Assembly (NCBI GenBank): GCA_963676655.2
Contig: CAXXKX010000003.1
Location: 4,960,001 to 5,024,000, forward strand
Source of the DNA: G963676655 sp963676655
GTDB lineage: Bacteria > Verrucomicrobiota > Lentisphaeria > Victivallales > Victivallaceae
Reading direction: 5' to 3'
Length of the DNA: 64,000 nucleotides
A program made the position numbers and the translations under genes. Shown here piece by piece: positions 18,150 to 26,445 of this stretch (position 1 is its first letter; every line of letters begins with the position of its first letter). Under the pieces are notes generated by a model that did no database searches, had not been told where the DNA came from, and saw nothing but the letters and a program-made list of their open reading frames with translations.

Positions 18150-20695
18150 TGGAATATATTGGTATAATAGATTCTGTTTCAGCTTTTTTTTCATTGGCTT
18201 CGCTTGCCGTCGTCATTTTCTGCTGGCGTGGAAAAAAGCATTATGAAACAAAACTGTTGTTTGTCGGTCTGCTTTTTTTCAATTTTGCTTATTATGCATT
18301 CCTTTTCCTTGAGTGGACTGAAATTACTCATGCCCTTGAGAAGTTTGAAGATGTTCTCGGAGCATTGGTTCCGATGTGGTGGGCGTTTGCGTTCTATGTA
18401 TTTCTGCACCGGATAGCCATTCTCAACCTGCGTGACAGCGAGGCGGAATTCAGAACGCTTTTTGAATCCGCAAACGACGGCATTCATTTAATGGACGGAG
18501 ATAATTTTGCCGAGTGCAATACGAACCTTTTGGAAATGTACGGGTTTAACAGCACGGAGGATATCGTTGGCCGGTCTCCGCTGGATTTCGCTCCGGATAA
18601 ACAGCCGGACGGTGAATATTCCAGTGATCTGGGGCGACAGTATATCAATGCCGCCTATGCCGGTATTCCGCAGCGGTTTTATTGGAAACATTTCAGGAAA
18701 GCAGGCGAGCCGATCGATGTTGAAGTTTCTCTGAACCGGATTTATCTTGGCGGAAAATCATATCTGCTGGCAATGGAGCGGGATATTACCCAGCGCTTGA
18801 AAGCTGAAAATGCTCTGCGTGAGAGTGAGCGTCGACTGTCCACCTTGATGAATAATCTGCCGGGAATGGTCTATCGATGCAAAAACGACCGTAACTGGAC
18901 ATTTGAATTCGCCAGTGAGGGTGCGCTGGGATTAACCGGATATACTGCCGATGAATTTGTTAAAAATGATTCTATCTGCTATGCTGAAGTTATTATTCCT
19001 GAGGATCGTGAATACGTGTGGGACCGTATTCAGGAGGCTTTGGATAAACATGAACAATTCAGCTTGGAATACCGTATAAAAACAAAGTCCGGAGATATTA
19101 AATGGGTCGCGGAAAAGGGGGGCGGGGTTTTTGATGATCGGGATCAATTGCTCGCCCTTGAGGGCTTGGTCAGTGATATATCTTCACTGAAAAAAGCGGA
19201 AAGTGATCTCAGGGAAATTAATGATGAACTCGAACTGAAAGTTGAACAGCGCACTGCGGAACTGAAACAGGCCAAGGAGCAGGCGGAGGCGGCTAATCAG
19301 GCCAAAAGCAGTTTTCTTTCAAAGATGAGCCATGAAATCAGAACTCCGATGAATGCAATTCTCGGATTCTCTCAACTTATGCGGCGTGATCCTGATTTGA
19401 CAGATGCTCAAAGAAAAAGTCTGGAGACGATCAACCACAGTGGAGAACACCTGTTAGCCCTGATAAATGATGTTTTGGAAATGTCGAAAATAGAAGCCGG
19501 TTGTGTTGTCCTTAAACCGGAACCGTTGGACTTTGTCAGGATGATTGACGATGTGGTGACGATGTTCAGGGTAAGAACCGAAGCCAAGAGTTTGCAGTTG
19601 GATCTGGTTATGGAGTCGCAAGTTCCGAAATATCTTATTACAGATGCGGGAAAACTGCGAGAGGTGATGATCAACTTGCTTAGTAACGCGGTGAAATTTA
19701 CAGAGAAAGGCGGAATTGTCGTTAGAGTTGGTTTGGAGTCTGACTCAAGTGGATCAAAGGCGTTGCCTGAAGGAGTCAATCTGATGATCGAGGTCGAAGA
19801 TTCCGGCTGCGGAATTGATTCAAAAGATATTGAGACGGTGTTTGTGCCTTTTGAACAGGTTGACGATGGTCACTGGCATGCCGGAACCGGATTGGGAATG
19901 CCGATAAGCCGACAATTTGCCCGGATGATGGGTGGTGACCTTACCGTGGAGAGTCAGGTTGGTCATGGAAGTACCTTCAGATTCAGTTTCAGAGCAGAGA
20001 CAACTTCGGAAAACCGGGTTCAGGCTGTTCAACCCGAAAATACTCTAATGGTCAAAGGGCTTGTTCCAGGACAGCGTGAATACAAAGTACTGATCGCGGA
20101 TGATGACGACACTAATTTGGACTTGCTGGTGCAGCTGATGGATTCAGTCGGCTTTTCAACCAGTGTTGCTCACAATGGTATCGAGGCGGTTGAAGAATTT
20201 AAGAAAATCAGGCCGGACATAATCCTGATGGACTATCACATGCCGGAACTGAATGGTTTTGATGCCACCAGTCGCATTAAGGCTTTGCCGGAAGGAATAG
20301 ATACTCCAATTATAATCGTTACAGCCAGCGCGCTTGAGCATAACCGTCAGGACGCTCTTTCTGCCGGAGCCGATTCATTCATTAGAAAACCCTACCTTGA
20401 GGACGATTTACTCGAAGATATTAAAAAATTCACCGGGGTTGAATATCTTTATTATGAGGATAAAAAAGAAGAAACTTCAGTTGATTCAGCGTCGGAATTG
20501 CTGCCGGATGATCAGGATTTTAAAATCCTTGACGAGAAAAGAAAGAAAATGCTTGAAGCGGTTATCAAAGGGGATTTGAACAAGCTGCTTGATTTGATTG
20601 AAAAATCGGGGCTGTCATCGTCAACTGCCGGTAAGCTTCGCTCACTCGCCGAAAACTATGAATATGAAACTCTGCAAAAAATCCTGTCTGAATAA
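18149..20695 (+). CDS. Hybrid sensor histidine kinase with PAS domains and receiver
   Basis: This 848-residue protein starts at a GTG. Residues 1-95 hold about three membrane helices. Two PAS domains follow: one at about 97-215 beginning SEAEFRTLFESANDGI, and one at about 225-350 ending in a PAC-type segment. A coiled coil leads into HisKA with SHEIRTPMNAILGF, phospho-acceptor His395, and then the HATPase domain (N-box LLSNAVKFTEKGG, G1 DSGCGI, GTGLGMPIS). A receiver domain at about 640-755 carries acidic DDDD at its start and phospho-acceptor Asp695 in MDYHMPELNGFD. It ends with a helical segment typical of such kinases. No response regulator with an output domain is adjacent, so the downstream target is unknown. 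Confidence 0.92.
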   Translation: MEYIGIIDSVSAFFSLASLAVVIFCWRGKKHYETKLLFVGLLFFNFAYYAFLFLEWTEITHALEKFEDVLGALVPMWWAFAFYVFLHRIAILNLRDSEAEFRTLFESANDGIHLMDGDNFAECNTNLLEMYGFNSTEDIVGRSPLDFAPDKQPDGEYSSDLGRQYINAAYAGIPQRFYWKHFRKAGEPIDVEVSLNRIYLGGKSYLLAMERDITQRLKAENALRESERRLSTLMNNLPGMVYRCKNDRNWTFEFASEGALGLTGYTADEFVKNDSICYAEVIIPEDREYVWDRIQEALDKHEQFSLEYRIKTKSGDIKWVAEKGGGVFDDRDQLLALEGLVSDISSLKKAESDLREINDELELKVEQRTAELKQAKEQAEAANQAKSSFLSKMSHEIRTPMNAILGFSQLMRRDPDLTDAQRKSLETINHSGEHLLALINDVLEMSKIEAGCVVLKPEPLDFVRMIDDVVTMFRVRTEAKSLQLDLVMESQVPKYLITDAGKLREVMINLLSNAVKFTEKGGIVVRVGLESDSSGSKALPEGVNLMIEVEDSGCGIDSKDIETVFVPFEQVDDGHWHAGTGLGMPISRQFARMMGGDLTVESQVGHGSTFRFSFRAETTSENRVQAVQPENTLMVKGLVPGQREYKVLIADDDDTNLDLLVQLMDSVGFSTSVAHNGIEAVEEFKKIRPDIILMDYHMPELNGFDATSRIKALPEGIDTPIIIVTASALEHNRQDALSAGADSFIRKPYLEDDLLEDIKKFTGVEYLYYEDKKEETSVDSASELLPDDQDFKILDEKRKKMLEAVIKGDLNKLLDLIEKSGLSSSTAGKLRSLAENYEYETLQKILSE

Positions 20696-20877
20696 ACTAC
20701 CTCAATGCAAGCATACAAGGTACTCGGAACGCTTTTGAAAAAAGCCTGACAAAACTGATATTTTATATGGAACGCTCCAAGGGGGGAATTAAACCCTTTA
20801 ATCGTAATTGTCTTTTTTCCGCTTCCGTAGCACGTAGCGCGGTGTATGAAGCGGTTCATCGCCATCCGTCGTACGAA

Positions 20878-21684
20878 TTAAATCAGCATTTTAATCCCGA
20901 TAACCAGCAGCATTATCGATATGACAATATTGAAAATGTGTTCCGGTATGCGCTTGGTGAGACTTACGCCGATCTGGCAGCCGACGATTGCCGCGATACT
21001 GCAGCAGCACGCGGTCACAAACAATCCGGTTGTAAACATTCCGAATGCCAGCATTCCGCTGAAACGCAGAAAGGAGCCGATGACCATAATCCCTTGAACT
21101 GCGGCTATATATTGATGTCTCTCGAATTTTTGAGATGAAAGGTAAGCTACCAACGGCGGACCGCCGGCTCCGATCGAAGACTGCAGTAAGCCGCCGAAGA
21201 TTCCGCAGGGGATTCCCAGCCAGTATGGATGCCAGCGTTTATCCTTGATCACCGGCAAATGGCGCTGAATGACGGTCAGCAGCATAACAATTCCCAGGGT
21301 GCGGCGCAGTACTATATCCGGAGCGAAATACAGAATACAGAAACCGGGTGCAATTGCCAGCAGCACTGCGACCATCATTGGAATAAGCCTGTCGAAACTA
21401 AAGTATTTTCTGGTCCGCCATAACAGCGTGGCGTTCAATAAAAATCCGGAAAGCGAGAGGGCGATAATGGAATTTTTAAGTCCCAGAATCATCGCCATGA
21501 ACGGCAGCGACACCAGGGCAAGGCCAAACCCGACTGCCCCCTGTATAAACGCGGCGGTAAAAACAATTAGTATTAAAGCTATAAAACCCAAAAAAACATT
21601 CCTCTGCTGCGGTGTAAAAATAGAATAGCCGGAATTCAGAAAAATTCCGGCATTGCCACAATTAAAAATCTTAAATCCAGACAC
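20878..21684 (-). CDS. TauE/SafE family membrane transporter
   Basis: The protein has about eight membrane helices and the two half-repeats of TauE/SafE: GAVGFGLALVSLPFMAMILG near the N-terminus and GGLLQSSIGAGGPPLVAYL in the second half. Family members export sulfite, sulfoacetate or other organic anions; the substrate here is unknown. The start is uncertain. The longest reading begins at GTG 21684 but runs through a 9-bp hairpin (21628-21651). A TTG at 21591 with AGAGGA eight bases upstream would give a protein starting just before the first helix and may be the real start. The gene is convergent with the kinase gene. Confidence 0.85.
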   Translation of the reverse strand: MSGFKIFNCGNAGIFLNSGYSIFTPQQRNVFLGFIALILIVFTAAFIQGAVGFGLALVSLPFMAMILGLKNSIIALSLSGFLLNATLLWRTRKYFSFDRLIPMMVAVLLAIAPGFCILYFAPDIVLRRTLGIVMLLTVIQRHLPVIKDKRWHPYWLGIPCGIFGGLLQSSIGAGGPPLVAYLSSQKFERHQYIAAVQGIMVIGSFLRFSGMLAFGMFTTGLFVTACCCSIAAIVGCQIGVSLTKRIPEHIFNIVISIMLLVIGIKMLI

Positions 21685-21839
21685 ACCCTAATATAGCCCG
21701 GTTTCAGTCATATTCAAATGCAAATACTCTCCATCATAAAATAGTATTACTTGATTTTCAAAAATATTGTAAGAATATGTAAATAAGAATGTTATATTTT
21801 TTCGTGTCTGTTGGGTGGGATGATGTATTACCTTAAACC

Positions 21840-22556
21840 TTAATCTTTAAGTCCTAACAGTTTCTTTAAAGTCGGGTCCATCGCTTCGGCCCAGCGTTCG
21901 TAGCCCTTTTCCGACAGATGCAGATAATCCCGTAGAATTTTTTTGTCAATGGAACCGTCCTTTTCCAGAAAAACGCTGCCGATGTCAAGATAAAATACCT
22001 TTTTACCGTCATCCAGCGGTTTAATCAAAGTGTTGGTGGTTTTTACTTTTGCCCTGATCGGATGTTTCGGGCTTTTCCAGCAAGGGAATACTCCGAGCAG
22101 TAGAATTGTGCTTTGCGGCAGCTTCTTTCGCAGCACGGCCACTGTTTCCTTTATCCCTGCGGCAACATCTTGTGGAGAATCGCCTTGAAGCAGATTGTTG
22201 ATGCCGATGAGCAGAACAACGACCTTCGGATTGGTTCCCTGTAAATCGTTGCTGTCTGAAATGCGCCATAGCACGTTTTCGGTTTTATCACCCGATATGC
22301 CGTAATTGGCGGCGGGTAACTTGGAGTAATGTTTGTTCCAGACCTTGGTTCCTCCTTCATAACCTGACTGGCTGCGCCACATCATGGTAATCGAATCTCC
22401 AAGAAACAGAACTTTACATTTTTGGTTTTCCCGTTTCAGCATATTTTTGTGATAGTTGGGCCACCACGAGCCGCGCGGGACAGGGGTACAGGTTTTGGGT
22501 TGCGCGGCGACGGCTAGCGACACGGCGACTATTGCCGGGATCAATATTTTTTTCAT
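21840..22556 (-). CDS. Secreted SGNH/GDSL hydrolase
   Basis: The 238-residue protein starts MKKILIPAIVAVSLAVAA, a signal peptide. The SGNH blocks are visible: FLGDSITMMW with the nucleophilic Ser, a Gly in GISGDKTENVLWR, LIGINNL in place of the usual GxND, and the acidic/His pair in RDYLHLSEKGYERW. Secreted relatives of this type are carbohydrate esterases or acetylhydrolases acting on decorated polysaccharides. ATG 22556 lies four bases after the stop of the oxidoreductase gene, and it is the last gene of the carbohydrate cluster. Deacetylation of a glycan is the likely job, from context only. Confidence 0.85.
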   Translation of the reverse strand: MKKILIPAIVAVSLAVAAQPKTCTPVPRGSWWPNYHKNMLKRENQKCKVLFLGDSITMMWRSQSGYEGGTKVWNKHYSKLPAANYGISGDKTENVLWRISDSNDLQGTNPKVVVLLIGINNLLQGDSPQDVAAGIKETVAVLRKKLPQSTILLLGVFPCWKSPKHPIRAKVKTTNTLIKPLDDGKKVFYLDIGSVFLEKDGSIDKKILRDYLHLSEKGYERWAEAMDPTLKKLLGLKD

Positions 22557-22560
22557 GTTT

Positions 22561-23643
22561 TCATTCCAGTTCTGACAGTTTGACGATGCGATGTTCGCGC
22601 TCGGATATTTCGGCCGCAAATCCCAGTTTCATGGTTGCAAACGAATCAGAAACCGGATTTTCCGGCGGCAGCCCTTTGGCCACTAGTTCAGCCATCCGGA
22701 TATTCTGATCATGAGTACTGTGCATCCACGCCCTGTCTTCATCTTTTGTATAGGTGACGGTTTCAACGATTTCGCTGTTGAGGCGTTCCGGCAAATCGGT
22801 GAACTGCCAGCGTCGGATACGTCGACGGAACACATCGGTTTCTATTGCGCCTTTGGTGCCGATGATATGATACTGCAGATAATGGCCGTCATCGGATTGC
22901 TTTTCCAGCATCTCAAGCAACGGGTCGCTATGGTCGGACTCCGGGAGATTCATGACAAAATTCAGATTAGCGATGGCGCCGTTTTCAAACCGGGTGTTGA
23001 TTTGATGATTATCCGGATGGTTAAAGTATTTTACGACATTAGGTGCGTTCATTGAGAATACTTCTTCAGCTTCACTGCCCATGAACCAGCGTTGGAGATC
23101 AAGGTAGTGGGAAAGTTTTTCGCCTATCAAAGTGCCTTTACTGTTGCTGCGCCAAGTGTTTTTGCAGTGAAACTCGCTGGCATAATAGCGGCAGTGACAG
23201 TTTACCGGCGTTCCGATCAGGCCCTGGTCAATCCAGTCTTTTGCCATAATGTAAAGTTTGGAGTAGTGCAGTTCAAAACCTATTTGCAGGAATCCGCCGG
23301 TTTCCGCTTGCGCGTCAACCATGCGTTTGGCTTCCTGTAAGGTTTCTCCCATCGGTTTTTCGCATAAAACGGCTTTTCCGGCCCGGAGTGAATGTTCGGT
23401 CTGCTCGGCGTGAACGGAGTTGATTGACGCGATATAGACCAGCTTGATCGTCGGGTCGTCGAGAATCTTGTTAAGGTCGTTAGTGTACTCTATATCAAGT
23501 TCTTTACCGCGGAGCGCGGCTCGTTCCGCGTCAGGTTCATAACCGATGATCCGGTTGACGTAGGGCGAGGCTTTTGCCGCTCTGACATGGGTGCCGCCCA
23601 TGCCGCCGAGGCCTAAGACAGCTACTGCTATTTGATTAGTCAT
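22561..23643 (-). CDS. Gfo/Idh/MocA family NAD(P)-dependent oxidoreductase
   Basis: This 360-residue cytoplasmic protein has an N-terminal Rossmann fold with GLGGMGGTH, the family motif CEKPMG with the catalytic-region Lys, and a C-terminal alpha/beta domain with the FELHYSKLY region. Members oxidise or reduce sugars, inositols and sugar acids. ATG 23643 (MTNQIAVAVLGLGGMG) is preceded by AAGGA. The frame stays open for 62 more codons only because a 48-bp tandem repeat, a multiple of three, is translated there as a repeating 16-residue peptide; that extension is an artefact. The gene lies between GH4 and the SGNH hydrolase, which suggests processing of a released monosaccharide. Confidence 0.9.
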   Translation of the reverse strand: MTNQIAVAVLGLGGMGGTHVRAAKASPYVNRIIGYEPDAERAALRGKELDIEYTNDLNKILDDPTIKLVYIASINSVHAEQTEHSLRAGKAVLCEKPMGETLQEAKRMVDAQAETGGFLQIGFELHYSKLYIMAKDWIDQGLIGTPVNCHCRYYASEFHCKNTWRSNSKGTLIGEKLSHYLDLQRWFMGSEAEEVFSMNAPNVVKYFNHPDNHQINTRFENGAIANLNFVMNLPESDHSDPLLEMLEKQSDDGHYLQYHIIGTKGAIETDVFRRRIRRWQFTDLPERLNSEIVETVTYTKDEDRAWMHSTHDQNIRMAELVAKGLPPENPVSDSFATMKLGFAAEISEREHRIVKLSELE

Positions 23644-23687
23644 TGTGAGTAATTCCTTTTCATTAATGGTTGTCTTGATTTGATTGT

Positions 23688-23857
23688 GCGGACGAGACGT
23701 CCGCGCTCCCAGGATGCACGCTGACGCGTCCATTTGCGGACGAGACGTCCGCGCTCCCAGGATGCACGCTGACGCGTCCATTTGCGGACGAGACGTCCGC
23801 GCTCCCAGGATGCACGCTGACGCGTCCATTTGCGGACGAGACGTCCGCGCTCCCGGG
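23688..23857. repeat. 48-bp tandem repeat, three full copies and a partial one
   Basis: Units begin at 23688, 23736, 23784 and 23832, exactly 48 bases apart; the last is cut after about 26 bases. Each unit contains a perfect hairpin GCGGACG-AGA-CGTCCGC and a second, weaker one (GGATGC with GCGTCC). The array fills the space between the GH4 stop and the oxidoreductase start. Read on the minus strand it has no stop codons and encodes MDASACILGARTSRPQ repeatedly, which would mislead start-site prediction. It is probably a dispersed REP-like palindrome that has been amplified. Confidence 0.9.
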
Positions 23858-23860
23858 ATA

Positions 23861-25186
23861 TTAAAAAGTCGTTAAATATTCTTTGAATTCGCTTCTGAAA
23901 TCTTTCCAGATCGCTTTGGCTTGAGTTACGCTGTTGACATAAGGATCAAGACAGAGGGCTTGTATCGCCAGAGAGTCGCTGCCTTCGTGCGCGGCTTGCG
24001 CGATCAGCTCATGCAGAGCTATCTGGCGTCGGCAGATTTCATGCGGTCCCGGCGGCAGTTCCCCGACGTGGATGCTGCGAACTTCGCCGCCGATGACCAG
24101 AGCCGGAACATCCATGATGACATCCGGCGGCAGATTTGTCACCGCGCCGTTATTTAATATATTTATCGAATCGATATAAGTCGGAGTGTTGGTTTCCAGC
24201 GCGACGATTGTCTCACAAGGCTTTTCAGCGTAATAAGGGTGTAGAGGGTCGACCGGGAAAGGCGGCTTTTTGTAATCCGCTCCGAGCAGAGAGTTTTCTT
24301 TCAGCATGTGGACCTTGCGGTTCGCCAGCTCCTCATATTTGTCGGCCAGAGATTCAAAGCCGCGCTCCGCCCATTCATGTTCTTCCCAGAAACATGGGAA
24401 ATATTCTATAATATGGTCATCGTAACCGATCGGATACATCTCGAATGTGTTGAGCATTTCAAGGGTGAAATTCTGCGGCGGAACATTCGGAAAATGTTCT
24501 TTCCAGTATTTTGACTCACGTACTTGAGCCAGAAATTCGGACATATAACTTTTGCCGGTTCCACGACGGCGGACATCGAACAGCCAGTTAAGATGGTTGT
24601 TCCCCGCTGAGATCACTTCCAGTTCACCCGGCGCCATACCCAGCATTTCGGCTATTACCCCGAATGAGCCATGCACCTGATGACAGTAGCCAAGCGCTTT
24701 GATAGGGGAGTAATTCTTGAAATAAGTACAGAGGATACTCATTGGATTGGTGAAGTTCATCAGCCAGGCTTCGGGACAATATTTTTCCATATCGGTCAAT
24801 ATGCCCTGATAGAGACAACAGTTGCGAACGCCGTGGATCATACCGCCGGGGCCGCCGTTTTCACCTTTGACCTGTTTGACGCCGTGTCTGGCGGGAATGC
24901 GCAGATCCTTGACCCAGTTGGGATACCGGGCTGCTTCGCAGGACGATATGACATAATCGGCCCCGTCGAGCGATTCAGCTTGAGAGGTCGTTACCTTTAC
25001 ATTTATTTTGTTGTCGCCGCCGTCGATTATTTTCTGAACTTGCTGCCGCGCCACTTCAAGACGTTCTTCGGCAATGTCCATCAAACAGAATTCACAGCCG
25101 TCGAACAGTTTATGTTCGACTAATTCCCGGGCGATGCTCACGACGAATCCTGAACCGGCCCCCAACATGGTGATTTTCAACGACAT
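23861..25186 (-). CDS. Glycoside hydrolase family 4 enzyme
   Basis: GH4 enzymes use NAD and a divalent metal to cleave alpha- or beta-glycosides by oxidation-elimination in the cytoplasm. The 441-residue protein begins with the dinucleotide-binding LGAGSGF (residues 8-14). It carries the metal-binding cysteine at 168 in GYCHQVHG and a conserved NNHLNW block. In characterised members, the residues after this Cys separate activities; CHQV differs from the CHS of alpha-galactosidases, the CHG of alpha-glucuronidases and the CDMP/CNVP forms of phospho-glycosidases, so the substrate is open. No clear Shine-Dalgarno sequence is close to ATG 25186. It lies within the GntR-controlled cluster, 142 bases behind the preceding gene. 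Confidence 0.88.
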   Translation of the reverse strand: MSLKITMLGAGSGFVVSIARELVEHKLFDGCEFCLMDIAEERLEVARQQVQKIIDGGDNKINVKVTTSQAESLDGADYVISSCEAARYPNWVKDLRIPARHGVKQVKGENGGPGGMIHGVRNCCLYQGILTDMEKYCPEAWLMNFTNPMSILCTYFKNYSPIKALGYCHQVHGSFGVIAEMLGMAPGELEVISAGNNHLNWLFDVRRRGTGKSYMSEFLAQVRESKYWKEHFPNVPPQNFTLEMLNTFEMYPIGYDDHIIEYFPCFWEEHEWAERGFESLADKYEELANRKVHMLKENSLLGADYKKPPFPVDPLHPYYAEKPCETIVALETNTPTYIDSINILNNGAVTNLPPDVIMDVPALVIGGEVRSIHVGELPPGPHEICRRQIALHELIAQAAHEGSDSLAIQALCLDPYVNSVTQAKAIWKDFRSEFKEYLTTF

Positions 25187-25328
25187 AACGGTCGCGTTGC
25201 TCCCTGTATTTTTTTGCTATAACGATGTTGTTATTTTTCGGGTTGTATGATTTTTTAATCCAGACAATCACGAATATACTCAAGTATTCTCAAGTATTTC
25301 TGTAGACTGTGGACTGTTAACTTTTAAC

Positions 25329-26435
25329 TTATAAAAATTGCGACATTGAGTTGTTGACAATTTCTCCTTTTATTTTTTCCAGTTGCTTGCGGAGTTTGCT
25401 GCATTCGGCGGTATTTCCAGCCTTGACGGCTTTGTCATAATCGGCCTGGATCTTTTTGACTTCGGCGGTTTTTCCCGCGTCGTCTTTGACCAGTTTGGCG
25501 ACTTCGTTTGCCAGTTTGTCGAGAGACGGGATTTTTACATTCGGATCAAAATTGACTTGTTGCATGAATTTGTAGATATTATCGGCGGTTTCACCGGTAA
25601 AGCGGGTTAATTCCTCTTCCGGGTTTTTGTCATTGAAATAGCTCAGGGCAAAGCGGAATTCGCGTTGACCCTTTTTCGGGAAGAAGCGGGCCTCGACTCC
25701 GGCTTGAGCTTTCCAGAATTGGACCTGTTTGAATTCAGCCGGATCGATAATCAGGTAATTGCCGAATCTTTCATGATCGAATTTAGTATAAAACGCCATG
25801 TCGGGACTGGTCGGCGTCATCGAAAAAGTTTTTACCGAAAGATTGTAGTCTTTGTCTTTGGTTTTCAAATGGCGCTCGCCCTGTTTTGCCAGTTTTGCGT
25901 TGCCTGGATAGCAGGAAAGTGTGATAATATTAGGCAGGACTTTCGGGCCGCTTACTTTTGCCCGGAGGAACAGCCAGTCGGGATGGCTTTTAAACTGGAT
26001 CGCCCGAAGTTCGAATTTGCCGTCTTTGCCCTGCGGTCCTATCGGCCACACAAAATCCGCGATCGCGGTATCGTTCGCCGCGGTTACGCCGACCGTTTCC
26101 GGCAGATACTTTTCCATCAGGTTGTAATGCCCCTGCGGAGTGTAACAGTAGAACTTGAAAAAGTTCCAAATGCTCCAGCCGCCGTTTGAGCGTTTGGGAC
26201 GTCCGAATTCAAGTCCGAAAAAGTACTTGCCCCAACCTTTGGCGTCAATCGTATTTTTATCTTTTTCATTATGGGTCACGTACCAGATATTGCCGTTGAA
26301 AAAATGTGACCGGCGATCAATCTTAGTCAGCTTGACGCCTTTTTTCTCCACCTCGGTAGTTTTTGAATCCAGGCGCGGTTCGCCGGCGATAACTGTTCCG
26401 GCTGCGAAAGCAATAAGTAAAATGATTTTGTTCAT
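25329..26435 (-). CDS. Secreted protein of unknown function in carbohydrate cluster
   Basis: This 368-residue protein has a signal peptide (MNKIILLIAFAAGTVIAGEP). The body is rich in aromatic residues and beta-pattern, with several Trp/Tyr clusters (GKYFFGLEFGRPK, GGWSIWNFFKFYCY) that would suit glycan binding. The last 70 residues are charged and helical, with repeated Lys/Glu heptads. I do not recognise a family. It follows the giant GH42-like gene by 10 bases and so is cotranscribed. A role in binding or handling the cluster's polysaccharide is inference from context. Confidence 0.75.
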   Translation of the reverse strand: MNKIILLIAFAAGTVIAGEPRLDSKTTEVEKKGVKLTKIDRRSHFFNGNIWYVTHNEKDKNTIDAKGWGKYFFGLEFGRPKRSNGGWSIWNFFKFYCYTPQGHYNLMEKYLPETVGVTAANDTAIADFVWPIGPQGKDGKFELRAIQFKSHPDWLFLRAKVSGPKVLPNIITLSCYPGNAKLAKQGERHLKTKDKDYNLSVKTFSMTPTSPDMAFYTKFDHERFGNYLIIDPAEFKQVQFWKAQAGVEARFFPKKGQREFRFALSYFNDKNPEEELTRFTGETADNIYKFMQQVNFDPNVKIPSLDKLANEVAKLVKDDAGKTAEVKKIQADYDKAVKAGNTAECSKLRKQLEKIKGEIVNNSMSQFL

Positions 26436-26445
26436 GACTTTATCC

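Noticed and set aside
23644..23829. 62-residue N-terminal extension of the Gfo/Idh/MocA protein
   Set aside because: It consists of the translated 48-bp hairpin repeat; the Rossmann fold starts at ATG 23643 with its own ribosome-binding site.
23688..23857. CRISPR array
   Set aside because: The 48-bp units are directly tandem with no variable spacers, and no cas genes are present.
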